64,000 nucleotides of DNA from Adiantum capillus-veneris (Eukaryota; Streptophyta; Polypodiopsida; Polypodiales; Pteridaceae), in NCBI GenBank assembly GCA_014529385.2, contig CM043952.1, positions 154,515,557 to 154,579,556 on the forward strand, given 5' to 3'. Shown here one piece after another: positions 1-12,162 of the stretch (its first letter is position 1; every line of letters begins with the position of its first letter). The notes under the pieces are model-generated. The model was given only the letters and a program-made list of their open reading frames with translations, was not told where the DNA came from and made no database searches. Both the position numbers and the translations under genes were made by a program.

Positions 1-420
1 GTTTCCCATTTTTGCTATATGTAGTAGTCCTTGAAATATAAGCTCATGCAAGGATTTTTCAAAACAAGTGGATCTACTATGGTTTTGGATTTTTTTTGAA
101 ACCCTGAAAGGACAATTTTACATCCTGTTGGGTTACCAAACTAGTGTTAATATTACAATGAAGATTCTCATGGGAATGTTTTCAGTCAACACCATATTAT
201 CCCAGATGTCATGGTCAAGCTGAAAGTAGTAACAAAACCATCAAGGCTATTCTTACAAAGATTGTAAGGAGCCACACCAATGGGATACCAGGGCTCACTC
301 TTGGAGGTATTCAAAAGAATCATCCAAAGAAGGACCCCACAAGGACCTTGTGCAGTGGAAAACAACGGTCGGTTTTGCTGAATTTTTAAAGTTCACTTGC
401 TCTCTGAATTTGAAAAGGTG
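1..420 (+). pseudogene. Ty3/gypsy integrase fragment (degenerate)
   Basis: Translating about 172-285 gives STPYYPRCHGQAESSNK followed by TIKAILTKIV. This is the end of a Ty3-type integrase catalytic core, including the glutamate of the D,D-35-E triad in the GQAES segment. Upstream the frame is broken and I cannot find the two aspartates; downstream (about 290-420) similarity fades. The reading is on the plus strand, opposite to the element starting at 2,016, so it belongs to a different, older insertion truncated by the window edge or by decay. The integrase identity rests on this one block and is fairly secure; the lineage (Tat/Athila-like) is a guess from its wording. Confidence 0.6.
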
Positions 421-2015
421 ATACAAACAAAAGTTGTAGATCGTGGGCTGAACTTTTGCCTCAAATTTTTTCATATTTTTTTGAGCTACGAGTTGTGAGC
501 TATGATTTTATTAGTGGACCCCAGTTTTCCTATGCTATGCAGCCACACTCTCTCTTCCACTTTATCATTTTCCTCTTTCACACACACTTCTCCACTCATC
601 ATCCCCACCTCTCTCACCACTCCTCTCTGCACCCTACTCACCTTCTCCTCAACCTTGAAGAATAAGAGAAACCATGGTGAACTCATACCTCCCACACACA
701 ATTCCATTCCAAAATTGACCACCTAGTCTCATTTTTCCTCCTCCAAATTACCCATATCCATCAAAAAAACCACAAAATCCAGCCTCTTCTCTTAAAAGAC
801 AGCATCATGGTGGTTGATTACTCAGCTTCACTTACCTTGTCTCTCAAGGAAGGTCAAGAGTGGAGAAAAAATGTACCGTCAAAGCTAGTGGACCGTCAAC
901 AAGCGTCAAAATTGGCCCTACTCAAGACACTTGGAGCATCAACCTTGTAAGAAATCCACCTTTTCTTACCTCTTAAGAGTTTTTCTTCCTTATTTGTATC
1001 CTACATGGATACTCCCATTGTAAATATCCAATTCCATTTGTAAATTAATACTAACTCTACTAACACTAGCCCACTATGAAAAGTCCTATCACCTCCATTT
1101 CTCTCCTCTCTCTTTGCCCACCAACTTCTTGATAATTCCAAGCAAAAAAAATTAGATAAATTGCTGAAAATCTAACCCAACCATGGTTAGAGGAGTAACC
1201 CTAGCCTTCAAAATTGCTATAAAAGGAGGGTGTAGCTAGCACAAAAAGGGGGAGAAGAAAGAGCACTATGCTATAGCTTGAGAAGCCAAGCTCAACCTCT
1301 TGAGAAGGAGCTCTTGAGTGGAATCTCATTGGCATTAGGCATATGTATGTGTTGTATTAGGGGTGATTAGCAAGGAAACTCTATGCCATTGTAAGAGAGA
1401 GTGATCATTAAATTGAGGGTAGGAAATCTATCATTTCTCCTACTAGTGTAAGCCCAACATTTGCTGAATCAAGGAGGGTGAATTTGGACTAAGCATGGAT
1501 ACCTTGTCTCCCTTCCAGCGTGAAGTCATGGACAATAATGATGTGTAAGTGTCTTGGTGTTTTATTTAAGTTCTTGATAGCTTGTCTCCGGGTATTGTTA
1601 TCAATTTAGCCATAAATCCCACATGCTGTAAGAGGGCGACAGGGTGGAGAGAACTCCCCTGGCCTTAAGACAGTGATTGGGGTGGCTTTTCTCGTGATGT
1701 GTTGTGGTGAAATTTACGCAAGCTATGTTGAACAAATACTAATCTCACTTTGATTTGTAATGACAGATTTGTAAGAAGGTATTAATGCAACAAGCACCCC
1801 CTCCCCCTTTCTCTCTCTTTCTTAAATATATAGTTGTGTTTGCTTGATCATTGACGATACGTTTCAAAGCAGCCCGAGCACTATCTCTCTCTCTCTCTAC
1901 GCGTCGTAGTTCACATCCAAAACTAGGTGGTGCCCCAAATTTGTGTAGGGTTAGGTTGTGGGTTTGTGTGTGTGTTTGTTGTTTTTTCCAACCCCAACCC
2001 AATTGAGCAGCATGG
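421..2015. other. Non-coding, possible LTR remnant with TATA-like box
   Basis: No credible coding region is seen. A TATA-like CTATAAAAGG lies at about 1,217 in the plus direction, followed by purine-rich text. That would fit the U3/R part of an LTR belonging to the plus-strand integrase relic upstream, but no second copy or clear TG...CA termini are visible in the window. A short CT microsatellite lies near 1,885-1,898. The ORFs here are low-complexity and not supported. Confidence 0.3.
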
Positions 2016-3321
2016 GAGCCTAGAAGAGTGCTTGGAGGCCACTCTTCTTGTTGCCCGCCCCAGACCGCCTCAGTGTCATGTCAATTGTTGTGGATTTTCC
2101 CATCCTTTGGTAGACATCACGTCTTACAAACGTTTTAACATCATCTATCATTGATTTCGACCATAACCTGAAGGATTCTCTTACATGTGGTGTCAACCAA
2201 AAAATGTCCTCTAGCGCCACCATTATGTGCTTCAGTTAATGACTTTCATACATCCTTTTAAAGGTACACAACATCGAAGCACTCCATCAATTCTCAATCT
2301 GTAAAGCGCTCCTGCAATAATGGTGAATTTTAACCTTTGAATGACCATTGTTTTTTCTTATTCTGAAGGCAATCTTCTGGAAATTTTCCCAACAGGAGGA
2401 AATCGTACACTTCTTGCCATTTTGGGTCTTGTTCTTCATCAGTTGTGCTTTGAAATAGTTTAGCGTCTGCTGATTCATCCCTCAATGATGTTTCAGAGTA
2501 TCCTTCAGTGCTTCTTGAAAGAAAGTTTGCTCCACAATGTGACTTTCCTAGTTTGTGAAAAGTCCTGAATTTGAATTCCATTAAAAACATAATCCATCTT
2601 ATCAATCTTCCTTGTATGATCACTTTATTGATTAGAAACAATAAAGCCTCACGATCCACGTGAAAGTGAAATAGATTCCCTAGGAGGTAATGCCTGAACT
2701 TAGTTGCACTAAATACCATTTCCAGTGTCTCTCTTTCTATTGTTGAATACCCTAGCATTACATGTGACCCTTGCTCCTTTTGTACTGCTCAGAACTATAG
2801 CTATTCTCATTGTTGGCTCTATTCTAGATGTATGTCTTGCATTTGCCATGGTCTCATCTTGACCTAACTGTGTATCTATGGAGGGTAGCTTGAGACTTTG
2901 TTTTCCAATTTGACTTTCATCGGTTGATTCAATTGGCAATACCTGGATCTTTGAACTTCCTATTGCTCCCTGACTTTTTGCAGCCTCATTCTTATTAACT
3001 TCTAGCTTTGGTGGCATTCTCTGCTCTTTTTGATTTGAACTTGGTATTGTCTGATTTTCTTCAAGCTCTTCTAAAGTTTTGATTGATGGAGATGAATCAT
3101 CTTCAATAAGATTTTCTTTGGAATCGGTCTCAATTTAACTGTGCCTGAGGACTTTGTGCTGTCATCCGCGGGTGACTAGTCTTGGTCTTCATTCTTGATT
3201 GTCTCTGAAGACTGCATCTTGTTTGCATTATGTATTTCTAACATCTTTTGAGCCATTGGAATTCCCTAGAATTATTCTACTTTGTCTCCAAGTATGCTCA
3301 AAAATTCAGGAGCATCTTCTA
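2016..3321 (-). pseudogene. Ty3/gypsy pol remnant: protease-linker, RNase H, integrase zinc domain
   Basis: On the minus strand, 2,758-2,330 encodes an RNase H/connection region: YSTIERETLEMVFSATKFRH, then a VDREALLFLINK block and FLSRST. Downstream, 2,223-2,020 carries a decayed integrase zinc-finger and core start (HVRESFRLWSKSM, DVYQRMGKSTTIDM). Upstream, 3,300-2,760 encodes a linker and protease-like stretch clearly homologous to 7,277-6,600 in the inner element (EVNKNEAAKSQ, SLKLPSIDTQLGQDETM, RIAIVLSSTKGA). The reverse transcriptase between protease and RNase H is absent: the protease frame runs straight into the RNase H in another frame near 2,758, so about a kilobase or more has been deleted. 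This is the downstream half of the outer element interrupted at 3,322. Confidence 0.8.
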
Positions 3322-4335
3322 TGGGACGCATGTCTAACCTCACCATCCTATCTTATTGCAGTATTAGCAAGAACCACGATTAAATTGTCAATCCATGGGA
3401 CGAAGCTGAGTCTACTAGTGCATAGAGGCTACAAGAGGGTGTCAATCTCTCAGAAAACAACTAACAACTTGCATCTAACTCAAGCTACACTCAAGTGACT
3501 GAAATCACCAAAAGCCAATCGCTCATCGGCAAACAAATCACATCCGTTACAGCATCAAATGACATCCAAGCGTAATGAAACTTCTAAGACATGTTTATAA
3601 GACCTAAGAATACATGCTTATGGTCTCAAACCCCACTTTAGGTCAAGTTCCAAAATCGCGATTATTAACAACAGTGGATTTTTGACCTAGTTGTTTTCGA
3701 CCCAGAATGCATCTAAATGCTTAGCAATGATGCCCCAATACCCCGCCTATGCTTAGTTTTTAATTTGAAAGTGTAAATTCCTAGTTATTATGAAATTAGA
3801 CCGTGGATCGGCGATGCCAAAAAATATGAATTACTGTGATGTGTTTATGTCAATGCATAGAGCTCTTACCTGCGGTTGCAATGTAGCAAACACGACTGCA
3901 ATGTGACAATTGGGGAGGGAGTAGGAAGCGCAAAAAGAAGAGGAGTGAGCGCCATTAGCTCACGCTGTGTATTGTATTATCCAAAACTTAATAAAATCTT
4001 TACAAAATTGGCTTTTATACCTTAGCCAAGGTCTAAAATGTGTAGTGTTCGGCGCCCAAGATCTTTGAGACTCCACATTTATTGTATCTGCCACCGAGGT
4101 ACACTAATTAGTGACCTATGCTCTACATCTTAAAACTCTTATTAAGCACGTAACATGTTACAATTATTTCAATGGCTAAATAAATCGGGAAATTAAAATA
4201 CATGGCCATTTTGAAAACAAATGTGAAAAGTGTGTAACTCCAATCTTCACTGCTTCTTCATATTCATCTTCGATGTGCATTCATAAGGCTTTGATCTTTA
4301 ACAGCTCCTGTTAACTTACGTTGGCTCAGTTAACA
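3322..4335 (-). repeat. Family A 3' LTR
   Basis: Near-identical to 12,163-13,167 with scattered substitutions and small indels. On the minus strand it begins TGTTAACTGAGCC and ends CATGCGTCCCA, giving the usual TG...CA termini. A TATA box (TATAAAAG on the minus strand) sits at 4,012-4,019. A core shared with the leader palindromes, AATCGCGATTATTAA, lies at 3,654-3,668. Confidence 0.9.
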
Positions 4336-4347
4336 TTCCCCCCTTCC
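4336..4347 (-). promoter_or_regulatory. Polypurine tract of family A
   Basis: On the minus strand GGAAGGGGGGAA directly abuts the start of the 3' LTR (TGTTAAC), the position where plus-strand DNA synthesis is primed in LTR retrotransposons. An inverted repeat GTGCCC / GGGCAC (4,355-4,360 and 4,367-4,372) lies just beside it. Confidence 0.8.
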
Positions 4348-5500
4348 GATTTTAGTGCCCATCCTCGGGCACTGTTGAAAAGTGTCCGTGGAGGTTGTGG
4401 AAGGTTTTTGATTGGTTGTTGATGGACTGATTTTCTTCATTTGTCTTTGAATTTGTTGATGAGGTTCAATTTGCTGTAGCATCTTCATTGGTCCGAATAT
4501 GTTTGATGTGAGAGATGATGTTGCATTTGTCTGTTGTAATACCATAATAAGGAGGCTTCTATAGTTACGAAAAGCATGTATAAGGGAAATAGAATGATGA
4601 GGTTCTAAATTAGATTCTAATACCTAGATGATCAAAGGGAAAAAACCCATTGGGAAAAAAGTGCCTTTGGGATACACGCATTATTGGAGTACTTATTAGC
4701 ATAGGAAATATTAATTAAGTACTGAAAGGATTATTTGCTGATAGATATGGACTTAAAGAGACAACAAATATGAAAGGGTAGCATGATGGAACATTTGTTG
4801 CCTGTTGTAGTCCACTCAAGGTGCATAGGTGGAAGTAAAAAAGAGTATCTAATGCATATGTCCAGTGGTGAGACATTCTATTTATGCATACACATAAATG
4901 CATGTAAAACAATATGCTGTGCTAGAAGGATTTTGAGGGGTCTTTAGAAAGATAGTGTAGCTATAAAAGCGTATGACATAGCTTTGCAAGCTGGCACCCC
5001 TTTCGGAATGGTTTTTGTTGACGAGGATATGTGCTCTCATCTTACTGTGGACTGTGTGTGAGTGTTGGACTCTACGACACTCCACCAATTGTAAGTTAAT
5101 AGACTTTGACTCTTATGCTTACCTCATCCAGCATGAGCAACATGAGTTTAGATATGCTCAACTCTTCCAGCTTGAGCGTAAGCCAAATAACTACGAATCT
5201 TAGCACAAAGTTTAATATGACTTGAAGCTTTGGGACTAATGCTTTGCTCATTTTATGGCTCAGCACCTCGACTCTCACTATGCCAAAAAGAGTGTTTTTT
5301 GCACCTTGGCGACTTGAATTTTCACATTCTTGTGCTTACGAAAAACATTTCTTCAGGTAAAAGTAAGCTTGAATCCGAAAAAAGAGGATCAGTGAAGGAC
5401 CAAGTTGGCATTGAAGGTTTCTTTTGCCATACCTATTTTATCATCTTTGAATCTGCATTATTGTTGGTTGGATTGTCCTTCTTTGACTGTGAAGACTCCA
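4348..5500 (-). other. Family A 3' region, mostly non-coding
   Basis: Between the tail ORF and the polypurine tract. A short ORF (4,545-4,330) is Gln/Ser/Thr-rich and unrecognised. The stretch at about 4,625-5,290 aligns by eye with 34,760-35,310 of family B (shared phrases AAAGGGAAAAAACCC, CAACTCTTCCAGCTTGAGC, ACTTGAAGCTTTGGGACTAA). The two families therefore share a related 3' region although LTRs and leaders differ. No function can be assigned from sequence. Confidence 0.6.
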
Positions 5501-6370
5501 TTATCCGTTTGATTCTCCAAGTACACCTGTTGATAGGAGTCTTTGATGTTGTTGTAGGAATCTGTTGGCTATTGGCATATGGATTTTGACTAGGAGCATT
5601 GGGAGACTTAGGAATCCAAAACTCTTGATGACCTTTGTATCTCCTTTGTTGACTTTGTTGAGCTCTAGGTCTTGTTGAGCTCTTGTGATCTTCATGCAGG
5701 TCTGATGTAGTTGCAATTGGCTTGTGGTTGACTGGTAGCCAAATCTTTGTATACCTTGTGTAAAATCCTTGTCCAAGGGGAAGACTCTTTGAGATCTGTT
5801 TTTTTTCTGTATCCTCTTGGTTGTGGTAGACTTTAGCCTCTTTTGATGTTGTTCTGTTGTATACCTGCTTCTTAGGTATTCTAGGATATTGTCGAGGTTG
5901 ATACCTTGTGGGCCTTCTTACTTGGGAGGGACTTGACGTTACTCATATGCCCTTACCTGAGGTTCTGGTACCCATATGTGTCTGTTACCTCTATAGTACT
6001 CTTGTTCTTTTAAGCTCCATTGTGATGGTATCCTTCCCATGTGTTTGTCTTCACGTGTTGATTTCATTTCCTTAATCCAAACTGGATCATTGACTTTAAC
6101 TAAACTGCTCGGAACAAAGACTTGCTTGAATTTCCTTTGCTTTCTTGAGTACTTTGGCTGATATACCTTTTCTTTTCCGGGTGTCTCCATTGAGTTTCGG
6201 TTGGGTCAGCAATTGACTTGAAGTTTTGAAAGCCTAACTTGCTTGCATAAGCTGATCCATGAGGGTTCTTTGATGTAGAGACATATGCTTTCACACCTTC
6301 TTTTCTAATCAGTGGAAGTTCCACTTTAGATTTACCTTTGTCTGCACGATTTGTCTTTGATTCTAGTGAC
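5501..6370 (-). pseudogene. Family A tail ORF with Trp-Pro-Lys-type repeats
   Basis: Minus-strand frames contain short repeats built on W-[IV]-P: EFWIPKSPN in a broken frame near 5,610, VWIKEMKS and HIWVPEPQ in the ORF at 6,190-5,939. The latter ORF is basic and Lys/Arg/Gln-rich. These parallel the longer, better preserved W-x-P-K repeats of family B (43,470-44,330). The region is split by stops and frameshifts into several pieces (6,324-6,100; 6,190-5,939; 5,776-5,501). It lies downstream of the protease-like regions, where an autonomous element would have reverse transcriptase. Function unknown; a nucleic-acid-binding role is only a guess from the basic composition. Confidence 0.5.
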
Positions 6371-6372
6371 TC

Positions 6373-6765
6373 CTACAAGTCTAAATCTAGCATTAACGGT
6401 ACCTGTAATTGTTGCTGGCTATCTCTTGGAGAAGAGAGTATTAGCATTTTATCTTCTTTGTAGGCCTTGTGTTGGTCTAACCACTGATCTCCAAGGATGA
6501 CATCTGCAAGCATTTCCTTTGAAGGCTTCACCTGCTCTTCATGGTTTTGGATGCTAAGGGTAGCAACCATTTCTTTTTTACTTGTATGCAAACCTTGCAT
6601 TGTTTTGCTATCATGTTTGCATAGAGTGACCTAGAGGATCCTTTGGAGGTTCTCTGCAACCATATTGTATTTTTCTTCTTTATCCAGTAGAGCGTTGCAT
6701 CTGACACTTGCTCCTTTTGTACTGCTGAGAACTATAGCTATTCTCATTGTTGGTTCTTTGAAGAT
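6373..6765 (-). pseudogene. Family A second retropepsin-like region
   Basis: The minus strand reads GASVRCNALLDKEEKYNMV (about 6,720-6,660), then an acidic/basic stretch, then ADVILGDQWLDQHKA near 6,510-6,465. The spacing of a hydrophobic-LLD block followed about 60 residues later by I-L-G-x-x-W-L resembles a retropepsin with its active-site and second (ILG) motifs. If so, the catalytic D-[ST]-G has become D-K-E, so it would be inactive. The outer element carries the same start (GARVTCNA at about 2,770) before its deletion. Assignment is by eye; a profile search against RVP/retropepsin models would decide. Confidence 0.45.
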
Positions 6766-7520
6766 CTTTGTATTTTTTTTGCTTTTTCCATGGTCTCATA
6801 TTGATCTGATTGTGTCTCTATGGAGAGTAACTTGAGACTTTGTGTTCCAATCTGGCTTGCATCAGCTGATTCGACTGGCATTGTCTGATTGATCTTTGGA
6901 CTTCCTATTTCTTCCTGGTTGTTTGCAACCTCATTCTTCTTAACTTCTGGCTCTGGTGGCATTCTTTGCTCAATAACTATTGTGGTTGCTTTTTGTTCTG
7001 TTTGATGTGCACTTGCTATTGCTTGATTTGATTTAAGCTCTTTTGAAGTTCTAAATGATGGAGATGAATCATATTCAATAAGCTTTGCTTTGGCATTAGT
7101 CTCCATTTTAACTCTTCTTGAGGACTTTGTACTGTCGTCCGCGGGTGACCAGTCTTGGTCTTCATTCTTTGTTGTCTCTGAAGACTGCATCTTGTTTACA
7201 TCCTGTATCTCTAACATCTTCTGGGCCATTGGCATTCCCATTATGATGTCGTCTGGCATATCTTTTGCTATGATCACAAAGAATTGAGCTTGATGATTTG
7301 TGAACCTACTTCAATGGTAGTGGAGATGATTTCCCAACATTCTGCTCATTTGTTTCCTGATATGCTCATAAATTCAGGAGCATCTTCCAATTGTGGTTGA
7401 ACACATCTTTTCCAAGTCCGAAAGGACATGAGGTTCTTATCTAGTTGAGAATCTAGCTTTACTTCTTTTGACAGCTTTTCTTCATTCTCACCAACAATGT
7501 TGCACTTGATTGTCTCATGA
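6744..7520 (-). pseudogene. Family A linker ORF and first protease-like region
   Basis: The ORF at 7,277-6,744 (177 codons) starts near IIAKDMPDDIIMGMPMAQKM. Together with the preceding out-of-frame text (KCNIVGENEEKL, VKLDSQLDKNLMSFRTWK at about 7,495-7,420) it looks like another retropepsin-type fold with the D-S-G replaced by D-S-Q. The rest is a Gln/Glu/Ser/Lys-rich low-complexity linker. The block is well matched by the outer element (13,508-13,168 joined across the insertion to 3,321-2,760), which shows the insertion fell inside this region. The protease reading is tentative; homology between inner and outer copies is clear. Confidence 0.5.
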
Positions 7521-9480
7521 TTTCTTTCTTTATTGACTGCTTTTGTTGTGGCAGTGTCCTTTGGTTGAGCTTATCTGCATCTTCTTTGCTTTGATCACCT
7601 CCTTCAATTGATGTTGGATCGTTTTGTTGTAATGCTGTACCTTTTGCAATTGTTGAGCATTGTGTGCCTGCATTTGAGTAACTTTTGATCTTAGAAGATC
7701 CACTGTACTTTCTGGCAAAATCTATCTCTTCGGAGGAGATTTGGGTGGTGACCTTTGTGTATCTTTTTGGACTTTAGATTTCATTGATCTCGATTTTTAT
7801 GTCACCTGTTCTGGCAACTTAAGGGTTTACATCATCTTCAAATAGTCTTTGACTTCAGTCGTACCATCCACATGGGTTTGTACAAGGTCAAGATCTTGCT
7901 GATATTCATTACCATGTGCATCTTGATATGCATATGCGAGCTTGGTCTCATGCAACTATTTGAACACTATGGGGTTTCTCGGCCTTTGACTTTGACTTGT
8001 GGAGATTAACTAAAACTTTTGTCCCCGATGATCTTCATAGAATAAATTTTCTGCAGATTTTGATGGTTTCTGGGTCAATGGAAAACTTCCAACAACCATA
8101 TGGTCTTCCAATGGTTTTTGCTCTGTTGGCTAGAAGTTCATGGGCTTCTAACTGGTGTAGCATTTTCTGGTACTAGAGCTGAGCTTGATGAATTTGCAGC
8201 TCCCCCCTTCCTATCACAACATCGAAGCTTGATTTCTAATGGAGGAGAATTTGGCTCTGAATAGATTTCTGGGTTCACTCGGGTAATATCCTTCAGCTCT
8301 AGAGTGGGTGGGCTATAATATATTCTTTCCTATGAAATGAACCATCCTTTCTGATCATTGGACGCACTTCTATGAGCTGGTATGTGGGCCGTTCAAACAC
8401 AGGTTGATCCTTTTTGTACAGTTTTCCTTTTTGCTCTACATAGTGTGCATATGAATTATGTGTACCATACAAAGCTAACATCATTCTGTTTGATGTGTCC
8501 CTTAGACCCGTGAATGATTGCACACTTGTGGCAGTGGATGCAGAATCATTTGCAAACCTAACAGTCTTTTCACCCTTTGGTGATATCTCGACACCTTTTA
8601 CTAAATTCATGCAAGAATTTGTTGTTCAAAGAATCAATTTTAATCTTTTCAGGTGCCTGTGCATCTTTATGCTGATTTTGAACTTGCAGTGTTTTGAATT
8701 GTGCTTCTAATGGTAATGCAAAATCATCTGATTGCAATAAAAGTGACGAGTTAAACGCACTTACATCAAGATTTGCATTTCCGATTTGCTCTGTACCTTG
8801 CTTGATGGTTGACGTGTCCTTGTTGTTTGGATTCCTTGGACAATCTTCAGAAAAATGTCCACCTTTTCGTCCACAATTTGAGAAATATGCCATGGTTGGT
8901 GGTATTTCATTTGGTTCTGTCATGTCAAGCTCTAGCTGAGAAGTTTTTGCTTCTATGTTTTCCAAGTTGTCGGCATTTTCTTTTAAAACTCTAAGCATCA
9001 AGCTGTAGACTACTCCATATTGACCTTGGTACCGTCTTTGGCTTGGTTCTCCACTTAGATTTGCTTCTATTGGTTGATCTGTTGGATCTTGCAATTCTAG
9101 TTCTCGACTATAGATCTGACCACTATAATCCATGTACACTGACCCTGACTGCATATGCACCAAATGTATGCTTTGCTCGCTTGTGGAGATTTCTAGATAA
9201 CAACTTGGGTTGATTTTTTGCACCTCTATCTTCACTTCATCTTTGAGCTTGCAATACCTGGCTCCATTAAAGTGTGTGAACATCTCAGAGTTCTCTAAAT
9301 CTAGCTTTACTTTGATCAATAGGATCTTGGCTCGTGTGCTGCTTTGCTGCTCATTAGATAGCTATGGCCTTTTGAATTTGCATATAAGACTTTATCTCCA
9401 TTGTAGCCATAAAGCTGTAAAATTTGGTCCGTTGCAACTGTACTGTCGGCTCTACTTGAGTCCATGTTGACTGGTTCTGT
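7521..9480 (-). pseudogene. Family A gag region
   Basis: On the minus strand an upstream frame starts near 9,463 (MDSSRADSTV, then QLYGYNGDKVLYANSKGH) and continues with a frameshift into the 249-codon ORF 9,319-8,570. That ORF ends its structured part with a zinc-knuckle-like NCGRKGGHFSEDCP, a Cys-His-Cys arrangement with the first cysteine not in register. Further pieces follow at 8,610-8,299 and 7,718-7,530 (a Gln-rich, possibly coiled-coil segment, LLRSKVTQMQAHNAQQLQKV). The outer element has the same series at 14,640-13,168. Position just downstream of the leader plus a zinc knuckle argue for gag; the first part is not a family I can name. Confidence 0.6.
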
Positions 9481-12135
9481 AAAAACTATCACTTAGCAGA
9501 TCTCGATGTTGATTAGCAGATTTACTCCTGCTTGAGTTTGATAAGACTGCTTTTGCCAAAGTACTTTTGGCGGTTGATTTCTCTTAAACTCACAAGAAAC
9601 TCTAGCTTGAAAGTGCCAGAATTGATTGCAGCCTTTGAAATGATGAAATTCTAGGTCTTAAATAACCTAACCCACAAATTAGATTGTTATTCCTTTTTTC
9701 CACTTGACTTGAATTCCAGCTCCTGTCAAGCTCCCAATTCTTTGCCTGCAACTTGGTTCTTCAATCTGAGCTAAGTGAGCCAGCAAAATGAGATTTCCAA
9801 ATTCTATTCTTGTAAGGAGCTAAAGGACTAATCTGCAACTTGAAACTGAGTTAACGGGTACCAATTTGGATCCGATGGAACCCAAAATTGACCAGTGGCC
9901 TTGTATTATGTTGTTCTAACACTATACAAGCTCAAAAGTCCAAAATCTTATTTCTGGGGCTCAAAAGGAAATAATCATGATTATTTATTTTTCTCAGTTT
10001 CTACACTTTTTAGGCTTGTTTTGCCAAGTAATTACCTTGTTGTGGTCTCTAGACAAGTTTGGTTGAGTTTGATCAAGATTTGTCCAAGTTATCAACTGTT
10101 TAGTGTCCGCACACTCTGATTCCAAGAATCTGTCTTAAGTCTCAATTTTGTGATCCAAATTTCACCAGATTTGATTTGTGGAGTCTACTTGATGTGCTTG
10201 ACCCTGTGGTATACTCAATTGTGCAAAATTTCTCAATTCTAGAGCAAATGTAAATAATTGCAATTATTTACTAAAGGGATTTTTTTTAAAATTTTTAAAA
10301 TTTTTTAAAATTATTTTTTGTCTCAAAAGTAAATAATCACGATTATTTACTTTTGGCAAATTTTTACATAATTTTGGTCAACTGAGCATGTAAACTTGTT
10401 TAACACATCAATATAAGCCTATGAGTCAAGTTTCACTGAATTTGAACAAGATTTACCAAGTCACACTCAATTTCTCGACAACCAATACATATTTCAGTTT
10501 TTGTCAAGTTTTTGGCATGTTTTGTGATCCAAACTCTATGAGCCTTCACAAAAGATGTTTGTAATCATACATAGAGTCTCTGGTATCAACCTTGATCAGT
10601 TTTGAGCCAAAAGTAAATAATCATGATTATTTACTTTTGACCTAAAATGGATAAGTTTTTCAACTTTTTCACTGGATAGTCTTTTTATGATCTATTTTGA
10701 GCCTTTGAGTCAAGTTAATACTTAATTTGAACAATATTTATTCAAGTTTATCAATTGTTTCGTGTTCGCAGAATCTGATTTCAAGAATCTGACTTAAGTC
10801 TCACTTTTGTGATCCAAATTTCACCAAAATTGATTTGTGCGGTCTACTTGCTATGCTTGACCTTGTGGTATGCCCAAATATGCAAGATTGTCAATTTTTG
10901 GAGCAGATATAAATAATCGCTATTATTTACTTCAGTAAATTTTTGCACGTTTTTGTCCCAATCTACACAAATCTGTTAAGGAACTCAACTTAAGGTCTGT
11001 AGAGCCAAGTTTTGTCAAGTTTGGACTATTTTTGGTCAAATGGTCATCAGTTTTCTGTCCGTAGACTGACTTTGCAAATTTGGTCACAATTTTCAATCCA
11101 ATGATCCAAATCTTACTAAATTTGGTTTGTGGGATTATTACAACATGGTAAAACTAGTGGTATGCTAACTTAGTCAAAAAAGTTGAAAAATGGGCCAGAT
11201 ATAAATAATCGCGATTATTTACAACTGGCAACTTTTTGCATCTTTTTGGTCAAGTGATCATGTATACATGTTTATCACATCAATATAAGCCTATGAATAA
11301 AATTTCATCAAGTTTGGATAATTTTTTCTCCAATTTACACTCGTTTCAAAAAGTCAATACAAACTTTAGTTTTTACCCAGTGTTTTGTCAGTTTAGTGAT
11401 CCAAAAGTTGTTTGTACACATGTAATGAGTCATCGGTATGAACCTTGGTCAAATTTGAGCTAAAAGTTAATAATCAAGATTATTAACTTCAGACTTGAAA
11501 TGAACACTTTTTTGCAATTTTTCAAAGACAGTCTTTTTATGAGCTATTTTAACCCTATGAATCAAGTAAAAACTTAATTTGGCCTAAAATGTCAAGAAAA
11601 AGTAAATAATACGAGTTTTGACCAACTCTTGAAATTTTTACCTCGAAGTGTCCTTGAGCTTATCCACTGGTCCAGACAACTTTTAAGCTTACTCTCTAGT
11701 CAGATTGAGTAGTTTGGAGTCTTTTCGTGCTATTCTAGCCGTAGACCTAAAATTTTGCAACTTCCAATAACAACTCACAATGATTCTTTGAGAGAGAGAA
11801 ATGTTTTGAATTCCACCTCGGATCCCACTTACCCTACTCCTAAACTCTCATGCAATGGGGTTGTGGAAAGTGTCCACAAACACTCGTTTTCTTGTCTTTT
11901 ATGGTTTTTTGAGCATTGATCTTAAGACTTATCTCATCTACCAATCATCCTCACAATTCTACAATCCTAAAGGCACTCAGCAACTACGATTACTTCCAAG
12001 CTACCTCTACACAACAAAAGACGACAATCTCAGGCTACGCGGTTTCTAAAAGAAAGTTTTGAACTCTAGGCAATCATAGGGAAAGTTAAAGGATAACTTC
12101 ATAAGACGCTTGTGTTTTTTCCTAGTTTAGGTCTC
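9481..12135 (-). other. Family A leader with palindrome-bearing repeat array
   Basis: The 2.6 kb between PBS and gag has no supported ORF. From about 9,960 to 11,620 it carries a diverged tandem array of about 265-297 bp units, several containing an AT-rich palindrome centred on ATAATCNNGATTAT. Examples lie at 9,969-9,986, 10,250-10,271, 10,329-10,350, 10,608-10,639 (perfect over 32 bp), 10,909-10,930, 11,201-11,222 and 11,466-11,487, with a half site at about 11,600-11,615. The unit bodies also match (CATCAATATAAGCCTATGA near 10,407 and 11,277). Confidence 0.8.
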
Positions 12136-12158
12136 TTCGATCCCCGGCAACGGCGCCA
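12136..12158 (-). promoter_or_regulatory. Primer-binding site, tRNA-Asp type
   Basis: The plus strand reads TTCGATCCCCGGCAACGGCG plus CCA, the 3' end of plant tRNA-Asp(GTC) with its CCA tail (recognised from memory). The minus strand is thus complementary to the tRNA, as required for a minus-strand primer. It lies 4 bp from the 5' LTR. Confidence 0.85.
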
Positions 12159-12162
12159 AAGG

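Noticed and set aside
1745-2002. Minus-strand 85-codon ORF
   Set aside because: Low-complexity, crosses microsatellite text, no recognisable domain.
12136-12158. Sequence identical to the 3' end of tRNA-Asp
   Set aside because: Only the last part of a tRNA is present, beside an LTR on the correct strand; it is a primer-binding site, not a tRNA gene. The same applies at 17,998, 32,987 and 50,728.
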